Numbered from the stretch's first letter, positions 33,508 through 43,095 are shown. The stretch is 64,000 nt of DNA from Niveispirillum cyanobacteriorum (GCF_002868735.1 NZ_CP025611.1:304501-368500), one strand, 5' to 3'. Numbers and translations are program-made. Notes: generated by a model from the sequence alone, not told the origin.

Positions 33508-34376
33508 GTGCATTCACCCCTGCGCTTCCCCTGCGTACCCGGTTGGGGGAATGCCCCGTCTGGGACGGGGGGGCGGGCATCCTGTCCTTCGTCGATATTC
33601 AGGGACGGCAGCTTCATCGCTATCACCCTGCCGATGGAGCATTGTCCAGCCTGGAGCTTCCCGAACATCCCGGTTGTGTCGTGCCGCTTGCCGGTGGCGG
33701 TTATGTCGCCGGGATGCGGACGGGCATCTATCGGCTGGATGCGGATGGGACGGTGGGGCCGATGCTGGCGCCCAATCCGACCGATCCCGCCGATACCCGT
33801 TTCAATGATGGCCGTGTCGACCCGGCAGGGCACCTGATCATCGGCACCATTGATGAGCCGAAATCCGGTTCGCGCGGCGGTCTCTACCGTCTGGAAAGGG
33901 GCGGGCTGCGTCTGCTGCTCGGCGGCCTGTTGACCTCCAACGGGCTGGCCTTCTCCCCCGATGGGCGCACCCTCTACCATTCCGACACGCCACGTTTCGC
34001 CATCCATGCCTATGACTATGATCCGGCCAGCGGTCAGGTCGCCAACAGACGCTTGTTTGCACAGTTGGACCCTGATGCCCCAGACCGGGGCCGACCCGAC
34101 GGGGCGGCGGTGGATGCGGAAGGCTGTTACTGGACCGCCCTCTATGCGGGTGGGCGGGTGCAGCGCTATGATCCCGATGGGCGGTTGATGGCGGAATACC
34201 GTACCCCGGCCCGTTGCCCTACCATGCCGTGTTTCGGTGGACCGGACGCCAAGACCCTGTATGTCACCAGCGTCGCCGCCGGCTTTGAGGGGCCGATGGA
34301 TGGCGCGCTGTTCGCTATGCCGGTCGATGTTCCCGGCCTGCCCAATGCGCCCTGCAACCCGGAGAGCCTGCCATGA
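33504..34376 (+). CDS. SMP-30/gluconolactonase family, candidate sulfogluconolactonase
   Basis: A 290-residue six-bladed beta-propeller lactonase. Metal-site residues are recognisable: E16 in RLGECPVW, Asn in DTRFNDGRVDPAGH and TSNGLAFSPDGRTLYHSD, and Asp in PDGAAVDAEGCYWTALY. It hydrolyses a sugar lactone to the acid; the partner genes make 6-sulfogluconolactone the likely substrate. Its ATG overlaps the epimerase stop and its own stop overlaps the SDR start, both as ATGA. Confidence 0.88.
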   Translation: MSAFTPALPLRTRLGECPVWDGGAGILSFVDIQGRQLHRYHPADGALSSLELPEHPGCVVPLAGGGYVAGMRTGIYRLDADGTVGPMLAPNPTDPADTRFNDGRVDPAGHLIIGTIDEPKSGSRGGLYRLERGGLRLLLGGLLTSNGLAFSPDGRTLYHSDTPRFAIHAYDYDPASGQVANRRLFAQLDPDAPDRGRPDGAAVDAEGCYWTALYAGGRVQRYDPDGRLMAEYRTPARCPTMPCFGGPDAKTLYVTSVAAGFEGPMDGALFAMPVDVPGLPNAPCNPESLP

Positions 34377-35122
34377 ATGTGCGTTATCACAGCCTGGAGG
34401 GCCGTTCCATCCTTATCACCGGCGGCGCGTCCGGTATCGGTGGGGCGATGGTGGAGGCGTTCACGGTGCAGGGCGCACGGGTCAGCTTCATCGATATCGA
34501 CGCCAATGCTGGTGCGGCCATGGCTGACCGTACCGGCGCCCGTTTCGTGCCCTGCGACATCACCGATATCACGGCGTTGCGCGCCGCCATCGCCGATATT
34601 GAACAGGCCAGCGGCGGTATTGATGCCCTGATCAACAATGCCGGCAAGGATGACCGGCAGGTGGTTGGGGAGGTGGAACCCGAAAGCTGGCGCCGCATGC
34701 TGTCCTTGAACCTGGACCATCAGTTCTTTGCCAGCCAGGCCGCTGCCCCCGCCATGATGGCGCGCGGGCACGGGGCGATCATCATGCTGGGCAGCATCTC
34801 CTGGATGCGTGGGCGGCCCGGCATGGTCAGCTACACGACGTCAAAGGCCGCCATCAACGGCCTAACCCGGACGCTGGCCCGCGAATATGGGCCGGGTGGG
34901 GTGCGGGTGAACTGCATCGTGCCGGGGGCCATCCTGACCGATCGGCAGGCGGCCCTCTGGCTGACCCCGGAACTGAACCAGCAATTCATTGACCTGCAGG
35001 CCCTGAAATTCCGCCTGACGGCGGATCATGTAGCCCGCATGGCCCTGTTCCTGGCATCCGACGAGAGTGTCGGCTGCACCGGTGCCAACTTCATCGTCGA
35101 TGCAGGCCTGACGCAGAACTGA
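34373..35122 (+). CDS. Short-chain dehydrogenase, candidate sulfoquinovose dehydrogenase
   Basis: A 249-residue classical SDR. The NAD(P) motif is TGGASGIGGAMV (about residues 17-28), with NNAG near 87, and the active site comprises a Ser in LGSISW, Y154 and K158 (SYTTSKAAING). FIDIDAN after beta-2 carries an acidic residue and suggests NAD preference. In Pseudomonas putida SQ1 an SDR oxidises SQ to 6-sulfogluconolactone as the first sulfo-ED step. It is the last gene of the operon and is convergent with the AraC gene, 7 nt away. Confidence 0.87.
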   Translation: MNVRYHSLEGRSILITGGASGIGGAMVEAFTVQGARVSFIDIDANAGAAMADRTGARFVPCDITDITALRAAIADIEQASGGIDALINNAGKDDRQVVGEVEPESWRRMLSLNLDHQFFASQAAAPAMMARGHGAIIMLGSISWMRGRPGMVSYTTSKAAINGLTRTLAREYGPGGVRVNCIVPGAILTDRQAALWLTPELNQQFIDLQALKFRLTADHVARMALFLASDESVGCTGANFIVDAGLTQN

Positions 35123-35129
35123 TCCGCCG

Positions 35130-35897
35130 TCAGGGCCCCTCGCGCATCTGGTACAGGCTGGGTGGCACGCCGAAGGTGCGGTGGAACATGGCGGTAAAGG
35201 CGCTGGGACTGTCGTAGCCGACATCGAAGGCGACCAGCGTCACTGGCCGTCCGCTGGCCAGCAGGGACAGCGCCTCCATCAGCCGTACCTGCTGTCGCCA
35301 GACGGCGACGCCCATCCCCGTTTCCTGCTTGAACAGGCGGGTGAAGGTGCGCCGGCTCATTCCCGCCAGCCGCGCCCAATCATCCAGGTCACGGTTGTCA
35401 GCGGGTTCGGCCAGGATGGCGCGGCAGACGCGCAGCAGCCGTTCATCCACGGGCATCCGCACCTCATATGGCGCGTTGGGCATCCGCTCGATCTCGTCCA
35501 GAAGCAGGGCGACGATCCGCCCCTCCCGGCCCTCCAGATCATAATCCGGTGGAAAGCTGGCGGTTTCCAGGATCAGGGCGCGCAGGAAGTCCGACACCTC
35601 GATCACCCTGCACCCGTCGGGCTGTCGGTCGCGCGCCGGGTCGATATAGAGGGTGCGCAGCGACACCGGCCCCCGGCAGGACACTTCATGCGGTGTGCCT
35701 GCCGGCAGCCATAGGGCGCGTTGCGGCGGCAGCACGAAGGAGGTGCGGTCGGTCACCACCGACATCACGCCGGCAGAGGCGTACAGCAGCTGTGTATGCT
35801 GATGGCTGTGGAAAGGATCGACGAAGCCGGCGGGATATTCGTCCTGCAGCGCGATCACGGGCCGCTGGGTAGTCAGATAATCGGCGCTGCGTTTCAT
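35130..35897 (-). CDS. AraC-family transcriptional regulator
   Basis: A 255-residue regulator. An N-terminal cupin (about residues 15-90, including FHSHQHTQLLYASAGV and WLPAGTPHEV) precedes two C-terminal HTH motifs (about 160-250: LDDWARLAGMSRRTFTRLF and LVAFDVGYDSPSAFTAMFHR). A GGAAGG sequence precedes the ATG at 35897. It is divergent from the alpha/beta hydrolase gene at 36074 and may regulate it. It does not carry an obvious SQ-locus operator. Confidence 0.88.
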   Translation of the reverse strand: MKRSADYLTTQRPVIALQDEYPAGFVDPFHSHQHTQLLYASAGVMSVVTDRTSFVLPPQRALWLPAGTPHEVSCRGPVSLRTLYIDPARDRQPDGCRVIEVSDFLRALILETASFPPDYDLEGREGRIVALLLDEIERMPNAPYEVRMPVDERLLRVCRAILAEPADNRDLDDWARLAGMSRRTFTRLFKQETGMGVAVWRQQVRLMEALSLLASGRPVTLVAFDVGYDSPSAFTAMFHRTFGVPPSLYQMREGP

Positions 35898-36073
35898 CTT
35901 CCTTCCCTGAAGTATGGCCCGGGCACTGTAGAAGAATGGGCATCATGGCATACGGGTCAAGGTTACCCACTCTGAACGGCCCGTTCGCGTCAGTGATTGG
36001 CCCGCCCTGGCAAGCCGTGGCGATGCCGGCTCCCGTAGCATTCGGCCCATGCCGATAGAGGGGAGTTTGGTTT

Positions 36074-37033
36074 GTGAATGAAGTGATCAAGGCCGCCGAC
36101 GATCTGGACCCCGATATCCGCCGTTTCCATCAGGCTATCAACAGCGGTTATGCCTCTCACCCTGTGCTGCCGGGGCAGACGCTGGCCGACCGGCGGCAGG
36201 TGGCGGAGACGGTGCGGGCGCCCTGGACAAAGGGCGGCCCGGTCATGGCCCGGACGCGGGAACTGCGTCTGGGGATTCGCGGTGTGCGCGTACGCATCTA
36301 CGAGCCATCCATCGGTGCCGACCTCCCCGTCATGCTTTATATCCATGGCGGCGGCTGGATGCTGTTCAGCCTGGATACGCACGACCGGCTGATGCGCGAA
36401 TATGCGGCCCGCGTTGGGGTTGCCGTCATCGGTGTGGATTACAGCCTGTCACCAGAGGCGAAGTTCCCGACCCCGCTGGAAGAGATCGTAGATGTGGTGG
36501 ATGCTGTCCGCGCCGGTACCGGCGGACCCGGCCTTGACCCCGCTCGCATTGCCATCGGTGGCGACAGTGCCGGTGCCAATATGGCAGTGGCCGCCAATCT
36601 GCTGCTGCGGCGGCAGGGCAAGCCGGTTCTGGATGCAATGGTCCTGAATTATGGCGCGTTCGACCATGCTATCACGGCCTCGCACGAACGGTATGGTTCG
36701 GACGGCTATATGCTGAACAGTGCCGAAATGGTGGTGTTCTGGGATGCCTATCTGCGCGGGATTGCGGACTATGATAACCCGCTGGCGGCACCGCTGCGGG
36801 CCGATCTGTCGGGCCTGCCGCCCGCCTTTCTGTGCATCGCGGCTTGCGACATCCTGGTAGATGGCAATCTGGCCATGGCCGCCCGATTGCGCAGTGCTCG
36901 CGTGCCGGTCAGCGCCAACCTCTATGACGGGGCCAGCCATAGTTTTCTGGAGGCGGTTTCCATTTCCCCGCTTGCCGACCGTGCCTTCACAGAGGCGTCG
37001 GCCTGGCTGTCCCGGCACCTACAAAGGTCCTGA
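36074..37033 (+). CDS. Alpha/beta hydrolase (hormone-sensitive lipase/acetyl esterase type)
   Basis: A 319-residue esterase. Start GTG at 36074 with AGAGGGGAG nine bases upstream. The oxyanion-hole motif HGGGWML, nucleophile elbow GGDSAGANMA, and later Asp (CDILVDGN) and His (GASHSFLEAV) form the triad of the HSL family. No signal peptide is visible, so it acts in the cytoplasm. Because it borders the SQ operon it could deacylate a glycolipid, but it could equally act on unrelated esters. It is divergent from the AraC gene. Confidence 0.86.
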   Translation: MNEVIKAADDLDPDIRRFHQAINSGYASHPVLPGQTLADRRQVAETVRAPWTKGGPVMARTRELRLGIRGVRVRIYEPSIGADLPVMLYIHGGGWMLFSLDTHDRLMREYAARVGVAVIGVDYSLSPEAKFPTPLEEIVDVVDAVRAGTGGPGLDPARIAIGGDSAGANMAVAANLLLRRQGKPVLDAMVLNYGAFDHAITASHERYGSDGYMLNSAEMVVFWDAYLRGIADYDNPLAAPLRADLSGLPPAFLCIAACDILVDGNLAMAARLRSARVPVSANLYDGASHSFLEAVSISPLADRAFTEASAWLSRHLQRS

Positions 37034-37295
37034 CGCGTTGCAGCAGGGGGCTGCCATCATCCGGCGTGGCATCCGATGAAACTACAGCTTTATCAAGCCT
37101 GTCGCCCCACGACTGTTGCGGTATCGGCCATGCTGCGATGCCATGTGACGGCCCGATGCAGATGTTTCTCGATTGGCCCGAACGCGGGAATAAATGACCT
37201 ACGCGGGTGTGCCGGGCCGCCGGGAAGGGCATAGGCTGAACCATGAAGAGAGGCCGGCTACGGCCCTGACCATGAACAGAACAGGGATCCTCGAC

Positions 37296-39521
37296 ATGAG
37301 CAATAGCCGTTGGTACCGCACCCTCATCCTGTCCTGCACCGCCGCGCTGGCGCCTCTGGCAGCGACAGCGCAGGAGGCAGCCACCACCGATACAAGCATT
37401 CTGCTGGAAGAAATCATCGTCACCGCTACCAAGCGGCAGCAGAGCGTGCGTGACGTTTCCGGCTCCGTTTCCGCCGTGTCCGGCAAGCAGCTGGAAGCCA
37501 TCGGCGCACAGAGCTTCGCCGACTATATCCAGCGCACGCCCGGCGTGGTGTTCAATGAATTCCAGCCCGGCACCTCCCATGTCGTGATCCGTGGCGTGGC
37601 CACCAATTCCGGCAATGTGCAGGGACAGGGCACCACGGGTTATTACATCAATGAGGTGCCGCTGACCGAACCCGGCTGGACCATCGTTATCCCCGATATC
37701 GACGCGTTCGACGTAGACCGGGTCGAGGTGATGCGCGGGCCGCAGGGATCGCTGTTCGGCTCCGCCTCCATGGGTGGTGCCGTCAATTATATCGCCAACA
37801 AGGCCGATGCCTCCAAGGAGGATGCGGCCCTGGAAACCACGGTCTCCCGCACCCGCAATGCCGATATCGGCTGGACCGGCAAGGCCATGCTGAACATGCC
37901 GCTGGTCGAGGATAAGCTGGCGGTGCGCGCCGTCGGCACCTTCCGCCGTGATCCAGGCTATCTGGACAATGCCGGCACGGGGGAGAAGGGGTCCAGCGAT
38001 ATCGATGTGGGCGGTGGCCGTCTGTCGGTCGTCTGGACGCCGGACGATCTGACGGAACTGTCCTGGCTCAGCCTGTATCAGAAGACGGCAGCAGATGACG
38101 CGCCCTATCGCAACCCGACCTATGGCAGTTTTGGCCGGTCCAGCGCCCTGCCGGAAACCAACGATACCGACGTTGAAATTCACAGCCTGCGCCTGGACCG
38201 CGATCTGGGTTTTGCGACGCTGACGGCGCTGGGTGCCTATCAGAAGAAGAACCAGGGTTTTGTCTTCGACTTCACCCCCTACCGCGCCGCCTATAATGCC
38301 GATCTGGGGCTGAACATCTCCAACCCGCTTTATGTACGCTCCGGCGGCGATAGCGACGGCAAGTCGGGCGAACTGCGCCTGGCGTCCAACGGGGGCGGGG
38401 CCTTTGAATGGCTGCTGGGGGCCATGTATTTCGAAAGCGACAAGTATCTGTATGAACAGCTGGGCGCCAATGGAGCCGCCGCCGCCTTTGATGCCTCGCC
38501 CAATTACGGCCCCGGCAAGGGCGCGATCATTGCCCCCGATGGCAGCATCTTCAACGCCTTCTATACCGACCTGAAGGGGGAGGAGAGCGCGCTGTTCGGT
38601 GAGGCCTCCTACTACCTGACGCCGGAGATCAAGTTCACGGCGGGTGGCCGCCTGTTCAAGACGGAGGTGACCAGCACCTCCACCACAATCGGCTTCTCCA
38701 CATATCCCGGCAATCCGCTGGTGGAACGCACGCAGACCAAGGAAGACGGTTTTTCCCCGAAACTCTCCCTGACCTATAAGCCCAGCGACACGCTGATGGT
38801 CTATGGTCTTTATTCTGAAGGATTCCGCTTTGGCACGCCCAATGGATCGGGCCTGTCGGCCTTCCCCATCCCCAGCGGATCGAAGAGTGACAGCCTGAAG
38901 AATTACGAGGCGGGGCTGCGCGCCACCCTGGCCGATGGGCAGTTGCTGCTGGACGCGACGGCCTTCTATGTCGACTGGACCGATATCCAGTTGCGCCTGC
39001 TGACGCCTGACAATTTCAATTATGCCGCTAACGGGGCGGCTGCCTCCATCAAGGGGCTGGAAATGTCGGCCACTTGGCAGGCGACGGCCAATCTCGATAT
39101 CCAGAGCAGCGTCACCTATATGAAGGCGCGGCTGGATGAAGATCTGTTTATCCTCTGGTACGGTACCGCACCCAAGGGGTCGCGGCTGGCCGGCTCGTCT
39201 GACTGGTCCATCGCCAATACCGCCATCTACACGTTTGATGTGGCGTACGACCCCACCGTCACCGTTGCCCACCGCTACCTGTCCAAGGGGATCAGCGACA
39301 TGAATTCCGCCGTTCCCGGCATCGCGGTGAATGGGCAGGGCGGGTATAATCTGTTCGATCTGCGTGTCGGCGCGACCTTCGGCACGACGACGGCCACCGT
39401 CTTCGCCAACAACATCACCGACAAGCGCGGCGTCACCCGTACCGTACCGGAGGCGAATGGCCTGAGCCAGGGTCTGGTGCGCCCGCGTACCTACGGTGTC
39501 ACGCTGCACTGGTCGATGTAA
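37296..39521 (+). CDS. TonB-dependent outer-membrane receptor
   Basis: A 741-residue receptor. The ATG at 37296, with AGGGA upstream, gives a signal peptide (MSNSRWYRTLILSCTAALA, cleavage after ATAQ); in-frame starts further 5' lack an RBS. The TonB box LLEEIIVTATKRQQ, plug (RTPGVVFNEFQPGTSHVVIR; RVEVMRGPQGSLFGSASMGG) and beta-barrel are complete. It is followed closely by an oligopeptidase and an amidase, so the ligand may be a peptide or amide. The 262 nt upstream (37034-37295) hold no other gene and no SQ operator. Confidence 0.86.
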   Translation: MSNSRWYRTLILSCTAALAPLAATAQEAATTDTSILLEEIIVTATKRQQSVRDVSGSVSAVSGKQLEAIGAQSFADYIQRTPGVVFNEFQPGTSHVVIRGVATNSGNVQGQGTTGYYINEVPLTEPGWTIVIPDIDAFDVDRVEVMRGPQGSLFGSASMGGAVNYIANKADASKEDAALETTVSRTRNADIGWTGKAMLNMPLVEDKLAVRAVGTFRRDPGYLDNAGTGEKGSSDIDVGGGRLSVVWTPDDLTELSWLSLYQKTAADDAPYRNPTYGSFGRSSALPETNDTDVEIHSLRLDRDLGFATLTALGAYQKKNQGFVFDFTPYRAAYNADLGLNISNPLYVRSGGDSDGKSGELRLASNGGGAFEWLLGAMYFESDKYLYEQLGANGAAAAFDASPNYGPGKGAIIAPDGSIFNAFYTDLKGEESALFGEASYYLTPEIKFTAGGRLFKTEVTSTSTTIGFSTYPGNPLVERTQTKEDGFSPKLSLTYKPSDTLMVYGLYSEGFRFGTPNGSGLSAFPIPSGSKSDSLKNYEAGLRATLADGQLLLDATAFYVDWTDIQLRLLTPDNFNYAANGAAASIKGLEMSATWQATANLDIQSSVTYMKARLDEDLFILWYGTAPKGSRLAGSSDWSIANTAIYTFDVAYDPTVTVAHRYLSKGISDMNSAVPGIAVNGQGGYNLFDLRVGATFGTTTATVFANNITDKRGVTRTVPEANGLSQGLVRPRTYGVTLHWSM

Positions 39522-39532
39522 GGGGGAACGGC

Positions 39533-41704
39533 ATGGGGAGCATGATGATGCGGCGTCGGTCATTCCTTCTGGCGGCTGGCGTCGCCCTGCTCCCCCTGCC
39601 GGGCATTGCGGCGGACGGTTCCCCGTCGCCGCCGCGCCCGCCCAAACGGCCCAAGCGCATCGTGCAACTGGGCCGCACGCGCATCGATAATTACGCCTGG
39701 CTGCGCGATCCCAACTGGGCCAAGGTTTCCCGCGATACCAGCCTGATGAACCCGGAAATCCGCGCGCACCTGGATGTGGAGAACCGCTATGCCGATGCCA
39801 TGTTGGCGCCGACAGCCACGGCGCAGCGAGATATCGTAGCGGCGATGCAGGCCCTGACGGGGACGGAGCAGTCGGCCCCGCCCGTGCCCGACGGACCATG
39901 GGAGTATTACACCTATGTCCGGCCCGGACAGGATCACAAGGTCCATGCCCGCCGCCCACGTGGCGGCGGTGCCGAACAGGTGCTGCTGGACGGTCAGGAA
40001 CGCGCGCGGGGCCATGCCTATTTCCGCGTGACGGAGGCGGAGCACAGCCCCGATCACAGGCTGTTCATGTGGGCGGAGGATGTGGAGGGCGGGGACCGTC
40101 ACCGCATCTGTGTGCGCGATCTGGAAACCGGTTCGCTCAGCACGACGCCCAACGCCGATGCCTATGGCTGGCACGGCATCGCCTTTTCCCCCGACAGCCA
40201 ATATGTGTTCTGGATCTGGCGCGATCCGCTGTCGCGACCGGTGAAGGTGTTCCGCCGGCCGGCGCGGGGCGGGGATGATGTGCTGGTCTATACCGAACCC
40301 GATCCCGCCCTGTTCATGGGCCTGTCGCGCACCGCCTCCAACAGCCATGTCGTGATCCATATCCTGGGGCCGGATGTGGATGAGGTGCGGCTGATCCCGG
40401 CGTCCAACCCGCTGGCCGAACCGATGCCGGTGGAACCGCGCCGGCCCGGCCTGCATTACCGGGTGCAGGAATGGGCGGGTGACCTGATCATCCTGACCGA
40501 TGCCGATGGCGCCCTGGATGGTAAGCTGATGCGCGCCAGCCTGACACAGCCGGGCCGTGCCCACTGGCAAGACTGGGTGCCGCACCGGCCCGGCTGCCAT
40601 ATTCTGGAGACGCTGTCCTTCCGTGATCATTTTGTGCGGTTGCAGCGGGCGGAGGGGCGGCTGGAGATCGTGGTGACGGGCCGCGACGGGCGCGAAGACA
40701 GCGTCGCCTTCGATGAAGCGGCCTATGCCATCACGCTCGCCCCGGTGCAGGAGCCGGGTGGCGGCATCCTGCGCCTGATCTATGAAAGCCCGCGCACGCC
40801 GCGCCAGTGGCTGGATTATGACATGGTCAGCCGCACCCGGCATGTGGTGCAGCAGCAGGCCACGGGCAAGGGTTTCGACCCCGCCCGGTATGAGGTGCGA
40901 CGCCTGATGGCCCCGGCATCCGATGGGGAACAGGTGCCGGTCACGGTGCTGATGCGCAAGGGCATGGCGCTGGACGGGGCAGCGCCGCTGCTGCTGTACG
41001 CCTATGGCGCCTATGGTGTGCCGTCGGAGGCGGAGTTTTCCATCCCCGCCCTGGCGCTGGTGGACCGTGGCTGGACCTATGCCATCGCCCATGTGCGCGG
41101 CGGGTCGGAGAAGGGGCGGCGCTGGTTCCTGGAAGGGCGGCGCTTCAAGAAGAAGAATACTTTCACCGATTTCATCGCGTGCGCCGAGCATCTGATCAAA
41201 CAGGGTTATACCGCGCGCCGCCGCATCGTGGCCTATGGCCTGTCGGCGGGGGGCTTGCTGATGGGTGGGGTTAGCAACCTGCGGCCCGACCTGTGGGGCG
41301 GGGTCATCGCACAGGTGCCGTTCGTCGACATGCTGAACACCATGAGCGATGGGGACCACCCGCTGGTGCCGGCCTTCCGTCCGGACTGGGGCGACCCGCT
41401 GGCCGATACTGAAGCCTATGATTACATCGCCTCCATCTCCCCCTATGAGAATGTGCGCGATGGGGTCTATCCGCCTGTGCTGGCCACGGCGGGCATCCGG
41501 GATGACCGTGTTTCCTACTGGGAGGCGGGCAAATGGGTGGCGACCTTGCGCGACCATAACAAGGGGCCGTCGCCCATCCTGTTCCATGTCGACATGGCGG
41601 CGGGGCATCAGGCAGGGGCGGGCCTGAGCGACCAGTTCAAACAGATGGCCCTGTTCTGGGCCTTCGCTGAACAAAGCCTGATCTGGAGCAAGGGTCTCAA
41701 ATGA
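39533..41704 (+). CDS. Exported S9A prolyl oligopeptidase / oligopeptidase B
   Basis: A 723-residue serine peptidase. The N-terminus MGSMMMRRRSFLLAAGVALL looks like a twin-arginine or Sec signal with cleavage near GIAADG, placing it in the periplasm, whereas E. coli oligopeptidase B is cytosolic. A beta-propeller (about residues 100-420) precedes the hydrolase domain, with nucleophile Ser in YGLSAGGLLMGG, Asp in IRDDRVSYWEAGKW and His in AAGHQAGAG. It starts 11 nt after the TonB receptor and overlaps the amidase gene as ATGA, suggesting that imported peptides are trimmed in the periplasm. Confidence 0.88.
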   Translation: MGSMMMRRRSFLLAAGVALLPLPGIAADGSPSPPRPPKRPKRIVQLGRTRIDNYAWLRDPNWAKVSRDTSLMNPEIRAHLDVENRYADAMLAPTATAQRDIVAAMQALTGTEQSAPPVPDGPWEYYTYVRPGQDHKVHARRPRGGGAEQVLLDGQERARGHAYFRVTEAEHSPDHRLFMWAEDVEGGDRHRICVRDLETGSLSTTPNADAYGWHGIAFSPDSQYVFWIWRDPLSRPVKVFRRPARGGDDVLVYTEPDPALFMGLSRTASNSHVVIHILGPDVDEVRLIPASNPLAEPMPVEPRRPGLHYRVQEWAGDLIILTDADGALDGKLMRASLTQPGRAHWQDWVPHRPGCHILETLSFRDHFVRLQRAEGRLEIVVTGRDGREDSVAFDEAAYAITLAPVQEPGGGILRLIYESPRTPRQWLDYDMVSRTRHVVQQQATGKGFDPARYEVRRLMAPASDGEQVPVTVLMRKGMALDGAAPLLLYAYGAYGVPSEAEFSIPALALVDRGWTYAIAHVRGGSEKGRRWFLEGRRFKKKNTFTDFIACAEHLIKQGYTARRRIVAYGLSAGGLLMGGVSNLRPDLWGGVIAQVPFVDMLNTMSDGDHPLVPAFRPDWGDPLADTEAYDYIASISPYENVRDGVYPPVLATAGIRDDRVSYWEAGKWVATLRDHNKGPSPILFHVDMAAGHQAGAGLSDQFKQMALFWAFAEQSLIWSKGLK

Positions 41705-43095
41705 AGCTGTCGGATGCCATCGCCATCGGCCGCCTGGATGCACATGCACAAGCCGGCCTGATCCGGTCGGGTCAGGTATCGGCCCCGGAACTGACGGAAG
41801 CCGCGATCCTGCGGATTGAGGCGCTGGACCCCGCCCTGCGGTCGGTCAGTTGCGCGGCCTTTGATCTGGGCCGGGCACGGGCCGCCGGACCGCTGCCCGA
41901 CCATGCGCTGGCCGGCGTGCCCTATCTGTTGAAGGACAGTCTGGATTATCCGGGTCTGCCCAGCCGGGGCGGATCGGCGTCCAAGCCGCTGACGCCGGTT
42001 ACATCCGGCCATGAATATATAAGGCGGCTGGATGAGGCGGGGCTGGTGCCGGTCGGCAAAAGCGCCATGCCGGAATTCGGCCTGCTGGGCGTGACGGAGC
42101 CGAAGATCGGCCCCGTCACCCGCAACCCCTGGTCCGCCGCCCATTCGCCGGGCGGGTCCAGCGGCGGGGCGGGTGCAGCCGTGGCGGCGGGTCTGGTGCC
42201 GCTGGCCCATGGTAGCGACGGGGCCGGGTCCATCCGTATCCCCGCATCCTGCTGCGGCATCGTGGGGCTGAAACCCGGACGCGGCACGACGGTGCGGGTC
42301 CGCGCCCGGCATGTGGTGGAAGACCTGCTGGTCGGCGACAGCCTGATGGCGCGCAGCGTGCGCGACGTGGCCGCCGGCTTCGCCCTGGCCCATCTGGCGC
42401 ACGCCGTCCCGGTGAAGGGGCCTTCCACCCGGCGTCTGCGCATCGCCGTGATACCCTGGACCCTGTCGGGCAACCAATCCGATCCAGCCTGCGACGTGGC
42501 GGCGAATGAGGCGGCGGCGCTGTGCCGTGCCCTAGGTCACGAGATAACCATCGCCGATTGGCCGTTTGACGGCGCTGCCGTGATGCAGGCGGAACGCACC
42601 CTGTGGTGCCATATCGGTGCCGATTGTGTTGATGCCGTGCGCGGGCGCGGGGATGATCCCCAGCAATGGCTCGAACCCTGGACCAATGCTCTGGGTCGTA
42701 TGGCCGAGGCCCTGTCCACCGACGATCTGGAACAGGCCTGGGGGCAGGTGGCGGAACTGCCCAAGCGGCTGTCGGCCTTTTTCCAGGATTACGATGTCAT
42801 CCTGACCCCGACCCTGGCAACGCCCCCGCCCGAACTGGGTTTCATGGCGCCCGACGTACCGGGGGACGTGCTGATGGAGCGGATGTTCGGCTGGTTGGAT
42901 TACACACCGCTGCAGAACCTTTCGGGCACGCCCGCCATCTCCCTTCCCCTGTCCTGGACCGCGCAGGGGTTGCCCATCGGCGTCATGTTTGCCGCCGACC
43001 GGGGGCAGGAGGCGTTGCTGCTGGCGCTGAGCTTTGAATTGGAACAGGCCCAGCCATGGGCCGGGCGCTGGCCGGAAACGACCCTCAACAGGTAA
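41701..43095 (+). CDS. Amidase (amidase-signature family)
   Basis: A 464-residue amidase. The Ser-cisSer-Lys triad is visible: Lys in VPYLLKDSLD, cis-Ser in SPGGSSGGAGAAVAAG and nucleophile Ser in HGSDGAGSIRIPA. Length is normal for the family. It is translationally coupled to the upstream peptidase (ATGA) and should hydrolyse an amide or a modified amino acid derived from the same substrate. No signal peptide is evident, so it is probably cytoplasmic. Confidence 0.88.
   Translation: MKLSDAIAIGRLDAHAQAGLIRSGQVSAPELTEAAILRIEALDPALRSVSCAAFDLGRARAAGPLPDHALAGVPYLLKDSLDYPGLPSRGGSASKPLTPVTSGHEYIRRLDEAGLVPVGKSAMPEFGLLGVTEPKIGPVTRNPWSAAHSPGGSSGGAGAAVAAGLVPLAHGSDGAGSIRIPASCCGIVGLKPGRGTTVRVRARHVVEDLLVGDSLMARSVRDVAAGFALAHLAHAVPVKGPSTRRLRIAVIPWTLSGNQSDPACDVAANEAAALCRALGHEITIADWPFDGAAVMQAERTLWCHIGADCVDAVRGRGDDPQQWLEPWTNALGRMAEALSTDDLEQAWGQVAELPKRLSAFFQDYDVILTPTLATPPPELGFMAPDVPGDVLMERMFGWLDYTPLQNLSGTPAISLPLSWTAQGLPIGVMFAADRGQEALLLALSFELEQAQPWAGRWPETTLNR

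Noticed and set aside
30063-35122. Neutral sugar oxidation (arabinose, galactose or fucose) as the function of the dehydratase-aldolase-lactonase-dehydrogenase operon
   Set aside because: Each enzyme family allows it, but the shared operator with suyAB and the TonB receptor/aldehyde dehydrogenase pair and the sulfoquinovosidase in the same locus favour SQ. It is kept as the main alternative.
36987-39959. A 990-codon open frame on the reverse strand
   Set aside because: It is antisense to the TonB receptor gene and has no recognisable domain; the receptor frame has signal peptide, TonB box and plug. Long antisense frames are common in GC-rich DNA.
39560-41749. A 729-codon reverse frame opposite the oligopeptidase
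   Set aside because: His- and Gln-rich composition without domains; the forward peptidase has an intact catalytic triad.
42014-42024. A TATATAAG stretch resembling the operator
   Set aside because: It is inside the amidase coding sequence, is not palindromic, and has no promoter context.
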